A stretch of DNA of 64,000 nt from Phormidesmis priestleyi Ana (GTDB lineage Bacteria > Cyanobacteriota > Cyanobacteriia > Phormidesmidales > Phormidesmidaceae), in contig LJZR01000004.1 in assembly GCA_001314865.1 (NCBI GenBank), positions 62,001-126,000 on the forward strand, read 5' to 3'. Of this stretch, positions 26,984 through 36,800 are shown one piece after another. The notes beneath the pieces were generated by a model that worked only from the letters and a program-made list of their open reading frames with translations, was not told the DNA's origin and searched no databases. The translations under genes and the position numbers were made by a program. Within the stretch, counting starts at the first letter, position 1, and the number at the start of each line of letters is the position of its first letter.

Positions 26984-29110
26984 ATGACCCGTGCGACCAC
27001 TCGTAAGATGACCAAACCCACTTCACCGAAATCTCAGATGTCTATCGGCCAACCTTCTGATTTGAAGCATTCCCCTCAGCAGCGCCCAAGGCGGGCCTCT
27101 CGGCTGTCCAGGCTGGGTGCGATTTCGGTTGGGACTTTGGTCGCAACAATTCTGCTGAGCCAAGGCGGCATACTCGGACAATCAGCAGCGATCGCGCAAG
27201 CAACAGCTAACATTTCCAACCAATTAGCCAACTATTCCACCAACAGTCAGCTGATTGCACAGAATGCCGATACGCCTGAACCCAGCGAGGCTGAAACGCA
27301 GGCACCAGCGACGGAGACCAACGAGACAGAAGAAGAGTCCCTCAGCTACGGCGAGCTGCTAAGAAAAATTGATAACGGTGAAGTTGAGACGGTTTCGCTC
27401 GATCAGGTTAACGGGGTAGCTAGCGTTGTCCTCAAGGCTGATCCGAGCGAGGCCGATCCTCAAACAGTCAAAATATTTGCCAACGATAAAAATCTGGACT
27501 TACAAGAGCGTTTGCAAGCCAACAACGTTGACTGGGATGTTGAAAAGGCAACTGATAACAGTGCGGTCACCAGTTTTGTAACGACGGCCTTTATCGGCAT
27601 GCTGATCATTTTTGCAATGCTGATGCTGCTGCGCAAGTCGGCGGCTTCGGGCGGCGGTGCCATGAGCTTTGGCAAGTCCAAGGCCCGTTTTCAAATGGAA
27701 GCAAAAACCGGCGTGATGTTCAACGATGTTGCCGGAATTGATGAAGCCAAAGAAGAACTACAGGAAGTCGTCACCTTTCTTAAAAATCCTGAGCGATTTA
27801 CCGCTATTGGGGCACGAATTCCTAAAGGGGTACTACTCGTAGGCCCACCTGGAACGGGTAAGACGCTTTTGGCTAAGGCGATCGCAGGCGAAGCGGGCAC
27901 CCCGTTCTTCAGCATTTCCGGCTCCGAATTTGTCGAAATGTTTGTGGGCGTCGGTGCATCTCGCGTTCGCGACCTGTTCAAAAAAGCCAAAGAAAGTGCG
28001 CCCTGCATTGTCTTTATCGATGAGATTGACGCGGTGGGCCGCCAGCGAGGCACGGGCATTGGCGGCGGTAACGACGAGCGTGAGCAAACCCTGAACCAAC
28101 TGCTGACCGAGATGGATGGCTTTGAAGGAAACAGTGGCATTATTGTCATTGCCGCCACCAACCGCCCGGACGTATTGGACTCAGCACTGCTACGTCCCGG
28201 TCGTTTTGACCGCCAAGTCACGGTAGACCTACCCGGATACAAAGGTCGGCTAGGCATTCTAGAAGTTCACGCTCGGGACAAAAAAATTGCCGAAGAAGTG
28301 AAAATGGAGGCGATCGCCCGTCGCACGCCCGGATTTTCGGGCGCACAGCTGGCAAACCTGCTGAATGAAGCGGCCATTATGACAGCGCGGCGACGCAAAG
28401 ACGCTGTCACCATGCTAGAAGTGAACGACGCCATTGACCGACTGACCATGGGCCTGAGCCTGACTCCACTGCTCGATAGCAAAAAGAAACGGCTAGTCGC
28501 CTATCACGAAGTCGGCCATGCGCTCACCGCAACGCTGAGCAAACATGCCAATCCGCTTAACAAGGTGACCATTATTCCTCGATCCGGTGGCGTAGGTGGT
28601 TTTGCGAGCTTTTTACCCAAAGAAGAGCAGGTAGATGACGGTCTGGTTTCGTACGGTGAAATTGTTGATCAGCTAGTGGTTGCCCTAGGCGGGCGGGCCG
28701 CCGAAGAAGTGATCTTTGGCCATGATGAAGTCACCGTAGGGGCCAGCAGCGATATTCAGCAGGTGAGCCGAATTGCCAGGCAAATGGTGACTCGGTTCGG
28801 GATGTCTGAGCTAGGCTCATTTGCCTTAGAGAGCGAGAACTCTCAGCCCTTTTTGGGACAGAGCAATCTGATGGGCGGCGGCCATGAGTACTCTGATGAG
28901 CTTGCCAATAAGATCGATCAAAAAGTAAGGGAGATCGCCCAAACAAGCCTGAATAAAGCCATTGAAATTATCAGCAACAACCGCCAGTTGGTTGATCGAC
29001 TGGTGGACACGTTGATTGAAAAAGAAACCATTGATGGCGATGAATTCCGTGACATCGTGAGTGAGTACACTCAGCTACCGGAGAAAGTTCCAGCGAAAAT
29101 AGGCAGCTAA
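26984..29110 (+). CDS. ftsH: ATP-dependent zinc metalloprotease FtsH
   Basis: The 708-residue membrane-anchored AAA+ protease has a basic N-terminus, a first membrane segment at about 45-65, a lumenal/periplasmic domain with an acidic Thr/Glu linker (about 95-115) and a second membrane segment at about 200-218. The AAA module has Walker A GPPGTGKT, Walker [14 protein letters not shown] and [20 protein letters not shown]. The protease site is HEVGH with zinc ligands. FtsH degrades damaged membrane proteins, including photosystem II subunits in cyanobacteria. Which of the usual four paralogs this is cannot be decided here. Start sites at codons 9 and 19 are also possible. Confidence 0.96.
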   Translation: MTRATTRKMTKPTSPKSQMSIGQPSDLKHSPQQRPRRASRLSRLGAISVGTLVATILLSQGGILGQSAAIAQATANISNQLANYSTNSQLIAQNADTPEPSEAETQAPATETNETEEESLSYGELLRKIDNGEVETVSLDQVNGVASVVLKADPSEADPQTVKIFANDKNLDLQERLQANNVDWDVEKATDNSAVTSFVTTAFIGMLIIFAMLMLLRKSAASGGGAMSFGKSKARFQMEAKTGVMFNDVAGIDEAKEELQEVVTFLKNPERFTAIGARIPKGVLLVGPPGTGKTLLAKAIAGEAGTPFFSISGSEFVEMFVGVGASRVRDLFKKAKESAPCIVFIDEIDAVGRQRGTGIGGGNDEREQTLNQLLTEMDGFEGNSGIIVIAATNRPDVLDSALLRPGRFDRQVTVDLPGYKGRLGILEVHARDKKIAEEVKMEAIARRTPGFSGAQLANLLNEAAIMTARRRKDAVTMLEVNDAIDRLTMGLSLTPLLDSKKKRLVAYHEVGHALTATLSKHANPLNKVTIIPRSGGVGGFASFLPKEEQVDDGLVSYGEIVDQLVVALGGRAAEEVIFGHDEVTVGASSDIQQVSRIARQMVTRFGMSELGSFALESENSQPFLGQSNLMGGGHEYSDELANKIDQKVREIAQTSLNKAIEIISNNRQLVDRLVDTLIEKETIDGDEFRDIVSEYTQLPEKVPAKIGS

Positions 29111-29160
29111 TACTCGCTGGTCCAGAGCTTTAGGCAAATCAATATAAAGTAAAACAAAGT

Positions 29161-29197
29161 AAACCCCCTACAAATCACTGGAATTCGTAGGGGGTTT
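29161..29197 (+). terminator. Probable terminator of ftsH
   Basis: A perfect 11-bp stem (29161-29171 with 29187-29197) of AAACCCCCTAC and its complement encloses a 15-nt loop. Only a short T3 follows. Confidence 0.65.
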
Positions 29198-29328
29198 ATG
29201 GTTATACCGAAGCCTTACTACAGCTGGCTGCTGGCTTAATCCATAAGTGATAGATAAGAGCCGTTATGCGCTGCGAGATCAATAGTTAGCCGCTGTGTCA
29301 ATATATCTGGCAACGGCTATCAAAAAGA

Positions 29329-29997
29329 CTAACGGCCCGGTACAGATGCTTGACGCTGACCGTCGGCCATGGCCTGAAGCACTAACCCTGGATCTACCCA
29401 GTCGCCCTGATAGCGCATCCCCCAGTGGAGATGAGGCCCGGTTGTCCGACCGGTCATACCCACTCGGCCAATGCGATCGCCTGTAAGCACTGTCTGTCCT
29501 TCAGCCAAACGCAAACCACCGCCATCATCAACAAAAGTCCGCCGACCCCCGTCATTGGTGACATAGCCCTGCATATGACAGTAAATATGTGTCCAATCGC
29601 CAGACTCTACAATGACAGAAGTACCACAGGCACTATCATCAGAGACCTCAACAATCTGACCGTCCCACCAGTTACGAATGTAGCTACCCGTTGGCGCAGC
29701 AATATCAATACCGTAGTGAAACCCCGAACCGCGATAGCCGTAAGGTGAAGTGTAGGCCTGAAAACCCTCTACCGGGAAAGAAGCCACCTGCCAAGGCTCG
29801 CTCGCGCGGGCCAGCTGAGCATTGCCTGTGGCGGGTAGAGCTGTTGCAGGCAACCGCAGCGCGCTAGGTACAATCTCGCTAAGCCCGGCAAACATTAGAG
29901 TACCTGCGAGTAGCAAACCCAGATAGGAAAGCTTCCGCTGCCGTAAAGAGACGGCAAAAGACCGACAGAGCGAGGAAAAGGGAAAAAATCGCTTCAT
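29329..29997 (-). CDS. M23-family (LytM) metallopeptidase, secreted
   Basis: The 222-residue protein has an N-terminal membrane segment or signal peptide at about 24-42 (YLGLLLAGTLMFAGLSEIV). A compact M23 domain follows with zinc ligands in HYGIDIAAPTG (His and Asp, near residues 94-98) and GPHLHWG (the HxH motif near residue 190). M23 enzymes cut peptidoglycan cross-links or act in division and envelope remodelling. The catalytic residues are all present. Two Cys (DSACG and IYCHM) could form a disulfide. The gene has a long structured-looking 5' leader. Confidence 0.93.
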   Translation of the reverse strand: MKRFFPFSSLCRSFAVSLRQRKLSYLGLLLAGTLMFAGLSEIVPSALRLPATALPATGNAQLARASEPWQVASFPVEGFQAYTSPYGYRGSGFHYGIDIAAPTGSYIRNWWDGQIVEVSDDSACGTSVIVESGDWTHIYCHMQGYVTNDGGRRTFVDDGGGLRLAEGQTVLTGDRIGRVGMTGRTTGPHLHWGMRYQGDWVDPGLVLQAMADGQRQASVPGR

Positions 29998-30476
29998 ACA
30001 GAAAGTTAATAAGTGTGTGAGGAAACAAACTAAGTATTTTTACTGAGAAATCAGTTCTCTTTCCCGAGCCGTGGTCCCATATTTTTGGGCTCGAATAAGA
30101 TTCCCGCTAACTCAACACAAGCGAGGTATGTGAGGTAATGTACCCCGAAACTCTTGTCAATTAGGGTAAAGCCGCACCTTATAAGAATTCCTGATTCAAA
30201 TAAACTTGATTCATTAAGAAATGATTGCAAAAAACAGTCGAAATTGTTATTTCGATTACAAATATATGCTTGACGTATTTTTTTATAGTAAAAACCTGAA
30301 ATAACTTACATTAAAATACTGAGACCAAAGAGGATATTCCGGCTTCTTCCTGAAAAAGATCTTCCCAAAAAAGATCTTCATAAAAAAGACCTTCATAAAA
30401 AAGACCTTCATAAAAGACCTTCATAAAAGAGCTGTTATCACCCAGATATCGCTCAAATATCACTCAAAAACGCGCG
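29998..30476. other. Leader of the M23 gene and repeat-rich gap
   Basis: Near the M23 gene lies a hairpin (30065-30070 with 30088-30093) and GC-rich elements to about 30165 that suggest a structured 5' leader on the minus strand. Farther out is an AT-rich stretch and a 13-15-bp repeat array (30352-30430). No gene is seen. Confidence 0.5.
30352..30430. repeat. 13-15-bp tandem repeat, about 5 copies, downstream of cikA
   Basis: The unit AAAAAAGACCTTCAT and its variants repeat in the 3' region of the kinase gene, ending 47 bases before its stop. Confidence 0.93.
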
Positions 30477-33290
30477 CTAGCTAATGCGTGCTAGCTGCCG
30501 CACTTTTTCTAGCAGCACTTTAGGGTCAATGGGTTTACATAAGGTGTCGTGGTGAGCCATTGCAGAAGACGCAGACTCTGAGGGAGCCGTTAGTGCGAGT
30601 ACTTTTGCGCTTAAGCCAGTTACCGCCAGCTGAATGGATTTGATGTTGCTGACCTCAGTATCAATTAAAGAAAGATCAGCAATGAGCATCATAGGTCGCA
30701 GCAGTTCAAGCTGAGCGACTAACCCATCGGATTCTACTAACCAGATAACTTCATAGCCAGCTGCTGTCAGCATTTCACAGACAATAGCGGCGTTTTCTTC
30801 ATCGGTTTCGAGTAAAACAATGCGTTTGGGGGCGGATTCTATAACGGTGGGAAGGTCATGCTTAGGCGCAACTCGCTCGCTGGGCATTGGCAACCGAACG
30901 ATGAAAGTAGACCCTTCGCCCACCTGAGAGTCCACCTCAATAGAGCCCCCATGGAGATCAACAACTCGCTTAGTCATGGCGAGGCCTAACCCAGTTCCGG
31001 AATACTGCCTTTGAATGGGGGGCTCTAGCTGCTTGAAGGTTTCAAACAGCGCATCTTTTTGCGACTCTGGAATGCCGATACCCGTATCTTCTATTTGAAA
31101 AACGGCGGTTTGAGACTCTCGCCATACGCGCACATTCACCTGTCCGCCTGCGCCTGTGAACTTAATCGCATTGTGAACCAGGTTCGACAAGATTTGCTGA
31201 AGCCTTCTGGCATCGGCTATGAAGCGATTGTTATTTGCGTTGATTTCTGAATGTAGGGTCAGCGTAATGTCTTGGGCTTGAGCCATTTTTTGATGGTGAG
31301 CAACGGTACTTGTCACGAGCTGATCCAGTGCAATCTCGCTTAGGTCTAAGATTGAGCGGCCTGACTCTACGCTGGCAAACTCTAAAATGCCGTTAATCAC
31401 ATTTAGCAGCTGCTCGCCGCTATGGTTAATGGTGTTGAGATAGCTGCGCTGCCGTTCGTTCAGGTCGCCAAACGACCATCGCAGCAGCGTTGCTGACATG
31501 CCAATAATGTAGGTGAGCGGTGTTCGCAGCTCATGACTCATGGTAGAGAGAAATTCGCCTTTGGTAATATTGGCTGACTCGGCGGCAATCAGCGCATCAT
31601 GCAAGCTTTGGGTTCGCTCGATCACACAGCTCTCTAGGCTGACTGTCTGCTGCCGCAGCTGCTGATACAAAGAGGCCTGAGAGATCGCAACGGAGAGATG
31701 ATCGGCGATATGTTGCAAAAATATGGCTTCGGTTTTTTCCCATTGGCGATAGCGATCGCACTGATGCGCAATCAGCAGTCCCCACAGCTGACCTTGCACA
31801 ACGATGGGGGCGATAATTTTTGACTTGATGTTTGCTTGCTGTAAAAACTTAAGTAGACAATGGATGCTGTCGTACTGTTTATCAACATTGTCTATGGCAA
31901 TGGGCTGACCGTTTAAATAGCGCGATCGCATCGCGACCGAAGGTGCAAAGCACTCCCCTTCGGAAAAGTGAAGCACCGAAGAAATCTCTTGGCTGGCCTT
32001 GGACTCATAGGTGACATGACCGATATGCGATCGCAATCCAACCCCGTCAGCGGTTGAACTGGCCCGTGAATTAACGGGTGAATTAATGGGTGGAATAACC
32101 GGTGAATTAACGGGGAAATTGATCGGTGGACTAATGGGCGAACTGTAATGAAAGCCGCTGGAGGGCGATCGCTGTAACGGTCTCTCAATTTGCCGAGCCG
32201 CTGAATAATTAACCGGCGAGTCATCATTTGCTGAGTGATCGTCGAGTGACAGCGACTTCAGCGCAGCAGCCAATTGGCTAGAGAGCACATCGTCTGCTGG
32301 CAGATTCGCTAGCAGCGGCGTTTCAGCAGCATTAAAGCTGTCAAACTGGTATAGAACCAAACGATCCACAGCGAGGAACTCGCGAATCTGGGCAACCGTT
32401 GTTTTAAGAATATCGGAGAGATCAAAGCCATGATGAATGCGGGTAATGACCTGATCGAGCAAGAGAATTTGCTTTAGCTGATTGTCCAGGGTCTTTGGCG
32501 AAGCCTGAGCCTCCCCTTGGGGAGAAGTCGCTAGGTTTTTGGCCCAAGAAAGGACAAATTTCTTTTGCGCAATTAGCCTCTCGTTATTAGAGATGTTTTT
32601 ACTAGCAGCATTGCCCTTCGCCTTAGGATTTGCTCTGGCCTTGCCTTTTGACTTTTTAGCAGCAGCTTTAATCTTTTTGGCTTGCAGGGTTTGATGTCCA
32701 GACAAATCTTGAGGATACCGGGGGGTGATTGATGTTTCAGAGAGGTTCCCAGACAGGTGCTCAGATAAATGCTCAGATAGGTGCTCAGGCATAAAGAAAC
32801 GATCGCGCTTGTCAGAGCAATCGGGCGTATTGTTTAACCGGTCTACAAAAACAGCGATCGCTCTATCGTCGAACGTCAGCCCGACTCGATACTCACTCGT
32901 TAGCCGCGCATCCATTGAAAGACGCGCCTGAATGCCCTGATTCTCTGGGCTCTGGTTCTCTGGGCTCTGGTTCTCTCGGTTCTGGTTCTCTCGGCTCTGG
33001 TTCTCCGGGCTCTGGAGTTCTAAACGCTCTGAGCACTTGATAGGCACAGCGGTTAGCAGCACATTTAACATAGGAGAAGACATCAAAACAAAAGCTTCAT
33101 CTTCTCCACCCGCACCAAAACCTACGCGCAGATCTCTCCCTTCTTGCAGCAGTTCATCGCCAGTGACTGTTTGAGCATCGGTAATCACCGTCTTAAACAC
33201 ATGCGTTTGCTGCATCAAAGTTTCTCTTAGGCGCTGATAAGCTGCGAAAGAAACTGTTTGATAAGCAATGAGATGTTCAGAAGTTTGCAT
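30477..33290 (-). CDS. cikA: CikA-like hybrid histidine kinase (circadian input)
   Basis: The 937-residue protein has the CikA order. An N-terminal domain (1-165) is followed by a linker, a GAF domain (about 275-550), HisKA with His586 in MSHELRTP, a HATPase domain (NLVHNAIKF, DTGIGIP, GTGLGLA) and a receiver (about 825-937). The phrase PLTYIIGMSATLLRWSFG after the phospho-His is characteristic of CikA. The GAF keeps Cys478 (SIHCLLKFL) where bilin-binding GAFs have their chromophore Cys. The receiver has Asp872, a Thr and Lys919, whereas Synechococcus CikA has a pseudo-receiver. Three repeat arrays (about residues 93-118, 168-184, 382-408) and a Lys-rich linker explain the extra length over the 750-residue relatives. 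Confidence 0.75.
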   Translation of the reverse strand: MQTSEHLIAYQTVSFAAYQRLRETLMQQTHVFKTVITDAQTVTGDELLQEGRDLRVGFGAGGEDEAFVLMSSPMLNVLLTAVPIKCSERLELQSPENQSRENQNRENQSPENQSPENQGIQARLSMDARLTSEYRVGLTFDDRAIAVFVDRLNNTPDCSDKRDRFFMPEHLSEHLSEHLSGNLSETSITPRYPQDLSGHQTLQAKKIKAAAKKSKGKARANPKAKGNAASKNISNNERLIAQKKFVLSWAKNLATSPQGEAQASPKTLDNQLKQILLLDQVITRIHHGFDLSDILKTTVAQIREFLAVDRLVLYQFDSFNAAETPLLANLPADDVLSSQLAAALKSLSLDDHSANDDSPVNYSAARQIERPLQRSPSSGFHYSSPISPPINFPVNSPVIPPINSPVNSRASSTADGVGLRSHIGHVTYESKASQEISSVLHFSEGECFAPSVAMRSRYLNGQPIAIDNVDKQYDSIHCLLKFLQQANIKSKIIAPIVVQGQLWGLLIAHQCDRYRQWEKTEAIFLQHIADHLSVAISQASLYQQLRQQTVSLESCVIERTQSLHDALIAAESANITKGEFLSTMSHELRTPLTYIIGMSATLLRWSFGDLNERQRSYLNTINHSGEQLLNVINGILEFASVESGRSILDLSEIALDQLVTSTVAHHQKMAQAQDITLTLHSEINANNNRFIADARRLQQILSNLVHNAIKFTGAGGQVNVRVWRESQTAVFQIEDTGIGIPESQKDALFETFKQLEPPIQRQYSGTGLGLAMTKRVVDLHGGSIEVDSQVGEGSTFIVRLPMPSERVAPKHDLPTVIESAPKRIVLLETDEENAAIVCEMLTAAGYEVIWLVESDGLVAQLELLRPMMLIADLSLIDTEVSNIKSIQLAVTGLSAKVLALTAPSESASSAMAHHDTLCKPIDPKVLLEKVRQLARIS
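32068..32145. repeat. In-frame 12-bp degenerate tandem repeat in cikA
   Basis: About 6-7 copies of GAATTAACGGGT-like units encode Pro/Val/Asn/Ser tetrapeptides inserted within the GAF domain. Confidence 0.85.
32739..32786. repeat. In-frame 12-bp tandem repeat, 4 copies, in cikA
   Basis: Units of the form AGATAAATGCTC encode EHLS (last copy GNLS) in the linker before the GAF domain. Confidence 0.92.
32938..33012. repeat. In-frame 15-bp tandem repeat, 5 copies, in cikA
   Basis: Units of the form TGGTTCTCTGGGCTC encode ENQ(S/N)(P/R) in the N-terminal domain, between two predicted strands. Confidence 0.95.
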
Positions 33291-33836
33291 TCTTGGTGTT
33301 ACACAGAGAAGGAGTATTGCACAGCAGAAAAACGAGAACTTAAGCTAAGTTTTGGAGCCAAATCGGCAATTACAAAGAGGTGATTGAAAGCCAAGACGAC
33401 TTCGCCTACGCAATTTAGGACATAGCCGTGAGCAAGATGTGCTACCAGTTTTGCAGCGCAACAATGACTAGCGATATCCTATAAAAGAGCGTTAAAAAGC
33501 TTTATCAACGCTTAAACAATTAAGTGATTTAATCTGCTTAAAAAATTCTGGAAAAAATTGAGGAAACAAAAAACTGAGAACATATAAAGCTATCAGCGAT
33601 CTGGCAGCGATCTGGCAATAGCCATTAGCTTTAACCTCTTTAGTAACCTTTTTAGTAACTTTTCTGACAACCTTTCTGATTTGCAAAGGCGCTATCCTAT
33701 TCACCTTGTGCATGTCTTAGAAGCGTGTTTTTTGAATTGTATTTTTGAGTTGTATTTTTGAGTTGTCCAAATCCTAACGCCTGTTTATCTCCATATTCGA
33801 TTATCCCAATAGTTCTTTTATATTTGCGGTCTTTTT
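33291..33836. other. Divergent region cikA-cobN
   Basis: No credible gene. It contains AGCGATCTGGC duplications (about 33594-33617) and TATTTTTGAGTTG duplications (about 33738-33765). A 73-codon minus-strand reading at 33492-33713 is Lys/Val-repetitive and judged spurious. Promoters for both genes are presumed here. Confidence 0.5.
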
Positions 33837-36800
33837 ATGCATCGTTTAGCAGCCACTCCAGGCGGATGGGATAGCAGCACAGAAGGCGTTGTTTTTATTG
33901 ATCAAACGCCAGCACCAATCGTATTACTGACCGCCGCCGATACCGATATTTCAACTTTAAATCAGGCCCTTACGCAGCTCCCTAAAGGCTTTAGCCCTAT
34001 CCGATGCATTAATTTACTTCAGCTTCAGCAGCAGCTCACTATTGATACCTATGCAGAAGATGTTTTGCGTTATGCCCAAATAGTCATTGTGAGGGTATTA
34101 GGCGGTAGAGCTTACTGGTCGTATGGGCTAGAGGTGGTTAAAGAAACGGTTGAAAATACAGGTGCTGCGCTCATTGTGATGCCCGGTGACGATCGCCCGG
34201 ATTTAGACCTAATGGGCCACTCTACCGTGCCTTTGGCGGTGGTCAATCAGCTATGGCAGTACTTTAATCAAGGCGGTATTCATAATCTATACAATGCCAT
34301 GCTGTATGTGAGCGATCGCATCCTAAACACGCAATACCAGCCAATCGCACCGCAAAGCGTTCCTAAAATAGGCATATATACCCAAGCGAATGCCTATAAT
34401 TCACAAATAACAAACTTTTCAAATAGCCAATCAAATAGCCAATCAAATAGCCAATTGAAAACCCAATCAAGCCTTCAGGCCGAGGCTACTTCAAAAAACA
34501 ATATTCCGCTTTCCTTAACAACTAAAAACAAACTGTTATCTTCACCGAATATTCAGCCTCAACTGTTAAGAAAAGAGACTATTAACAAATCAGTTGATGA
34601 ACAAATATTGCGACCTTCTCAACAAAGCTCAAACTATTCGGAAAATCGACATTTATTAAGTAATAAACAGCCGCAAAATAAGCTAAAAAATAATTCAAAA
34701 AATCGTCCAATTATTGGCAGAGTCGGTATTCTTTTTTACCGAGCGCATTATCTGGCCGGAAATACCCGAGTTATTGATGCTTTGAGTGATGCACTGACCG
34801 ACTATGGCCTGCATCCAGTCCCTATTTACGTCTCTTCTTTAAAGGATGCTGAAATTCAGCAGCAGCTGGTGAAATATTGTCAGCATGATATAGAAACGGG
34901 CGAAGCACAGCCTGTCGATTTGTTGATTAATACAACGAGCTTTGCCGTAGCCAGCCTTCAGCTGTCGTCTGCCAAGCAAAACCAGCAACGGTCTTTAGAA
35001 AGCTTTAACCTGTGGCAAACGCTAGATATACCAGTGCTTCAGGCCATTTGTAGCGGTAGCCCCATAGAACACTGGCAGCAGCACTCACAAGGGCTCACGC
35101 CCCGAGACATTGCGATGAACGTGGCGTTGCCCGAAGTAGATGGCAGAATTATTACGCGAGCGGTCTCTTTTAAGGCGGAGCAGCCCAAAGCAGATGCATC
35201 GCCAGAGGGGCTCCAGACGGCGGTGGTGATGTATGAGCCGTTGCGCGATCGCATTCACTTTGTCGCGCAGCTTGCCGCCCACTGGGTTCAGCTCAAACAC
35301 ACCTCAGTGCCAGATCGTAAAATTGCCCTCATTTTGGCTAACTATCCCAATCGCGATGGCCGCATGGCCAATGGTGTAGGGCTAGACACGCCTGCCAGCT
35401 GTCTAGCGATATTAAAGGCACTACAAACAGCCGGATATACCGTTCGCGATCTGCCCCAAACCGGAGACGAGCTGATGGCTCGACTCGCCCGAGGGACAAC
35501 GAATGATCCAGAAGGCTACGGTCTGCGGTCGGTTCGTCAGCACCTGAGTGAGCAAGCCTATCAAACATTTTTTGCAGCGCTGCCCGCAGCCGTTCAGCAG
35601 GGCATTACTCAACGGTGGGGAACTCCGGCTGATGAATGGCAGCGCTTTTCACCCCTGTCGTTGACGAACTCGGCTGAAGCCGTAGAACTGCCCTTAGAAC
35701 TGCCCATTGCCGGGATGCAGTTTGGGAATGTCTTTGTAGGTATCCAGCCGAGTCGCGGCTACGATATTGACCCTAGCTTGAACTACCATGCGCCTGACTT
35801 AGAACCCACCCATGCCTATTTGGGCTTTTATCACTGGCTGCGAAGCCACTTTGGCGCTCATGCAATGGTTCATGTGGGCAAGCATGGCAATTTAGAATGG
35901 CTTCCGGGCAAAGGCATCGCCCTTTCTGAGCAGTGCTATCCCGAAGCGGCATTTGGCCCGATGCCGCATTTTTATCCTTTTATCGTGAATGACCCTGGAG
36001 AGGGCGCACAGGCAAAGAGGCGATCGCAAGCGGTCATTCTCGATCACCTCACGCCGCCGATGACCCGCGCCGAACTCTACGGCCCTTTGCAGCAGCTCGA
36101 AAGCCTGGTGGATGAATATTACGAAGCGCAAAATTTAGACCCGACCCGGCTACCGATTATTGCGAGCAAAATAATGGCTTTGCTTCAAGACACTCAGCTC
36201 CAGCAAGATTTAAATCTATTGCCAGTCAATTCGCCAGCCAGTTCGCCAGCCAGTTCGCCAGTCAATTTGCCAGTCAATTTGCCAGTCAATTTGCCAGTCA
36301 GATCGTCATTGAATGGCCAGCCTACTCCAGCTGTTTTAGGTGCTAACCCGTCTGAAAATCTCCAAACCTGGCTGCCGCAGATAGATGGCTACCTATGTGA
36401 ACTGAAAGAAGCGCAAATTCGAGATGGTCTGCATATTTATGGTCAGTGCCCTCAAGGACAGCAGTTAAGGGATTTGATTGTAGCGATCGCCCGGCATCCC
36501 AATGCTGAACATATTGGGCTCTCAAGAGCGATCGCCCAAGCCTGGCGTTTAGACCTTGATCCACTCATTGCAGAAGTTGGTCAGCCTTGGAGTGCCAGCC
36601 CTGATCAAACACAGCTGCGTCAATGTCGCACCGTGGGCGATGTGATCGAACAAATTGAGATTTACGCAGCTAGGCTCGTTGATGATCTGCTGGGCCAAAT
36701 TTCTCCTGCCGATATCTCTGCTGATATCTCTGCCGAAGAACATGGCAATGCCAACGCCCCCAGCGGGTCAGCTGTAGATTTGCCCCTGCAACAAACGCTC

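Noticed and set aside
27691-28257. 188-codon minus-strand reading inside ftsH
   Set aside because: It is antisense to the AAA domain of ftsH, which has intact motifs on the other strand.
30352-30430. Possible CRISPR array
   Set aside because: Units are head-to-tail with no unique spacers and are too short.
33492-33713. Small minus-strand reading in the cikA-cobN gap
   Set aside because: Repetitive Lys/Val sequence arising from local duplications, with no convincing ribosome binding site.
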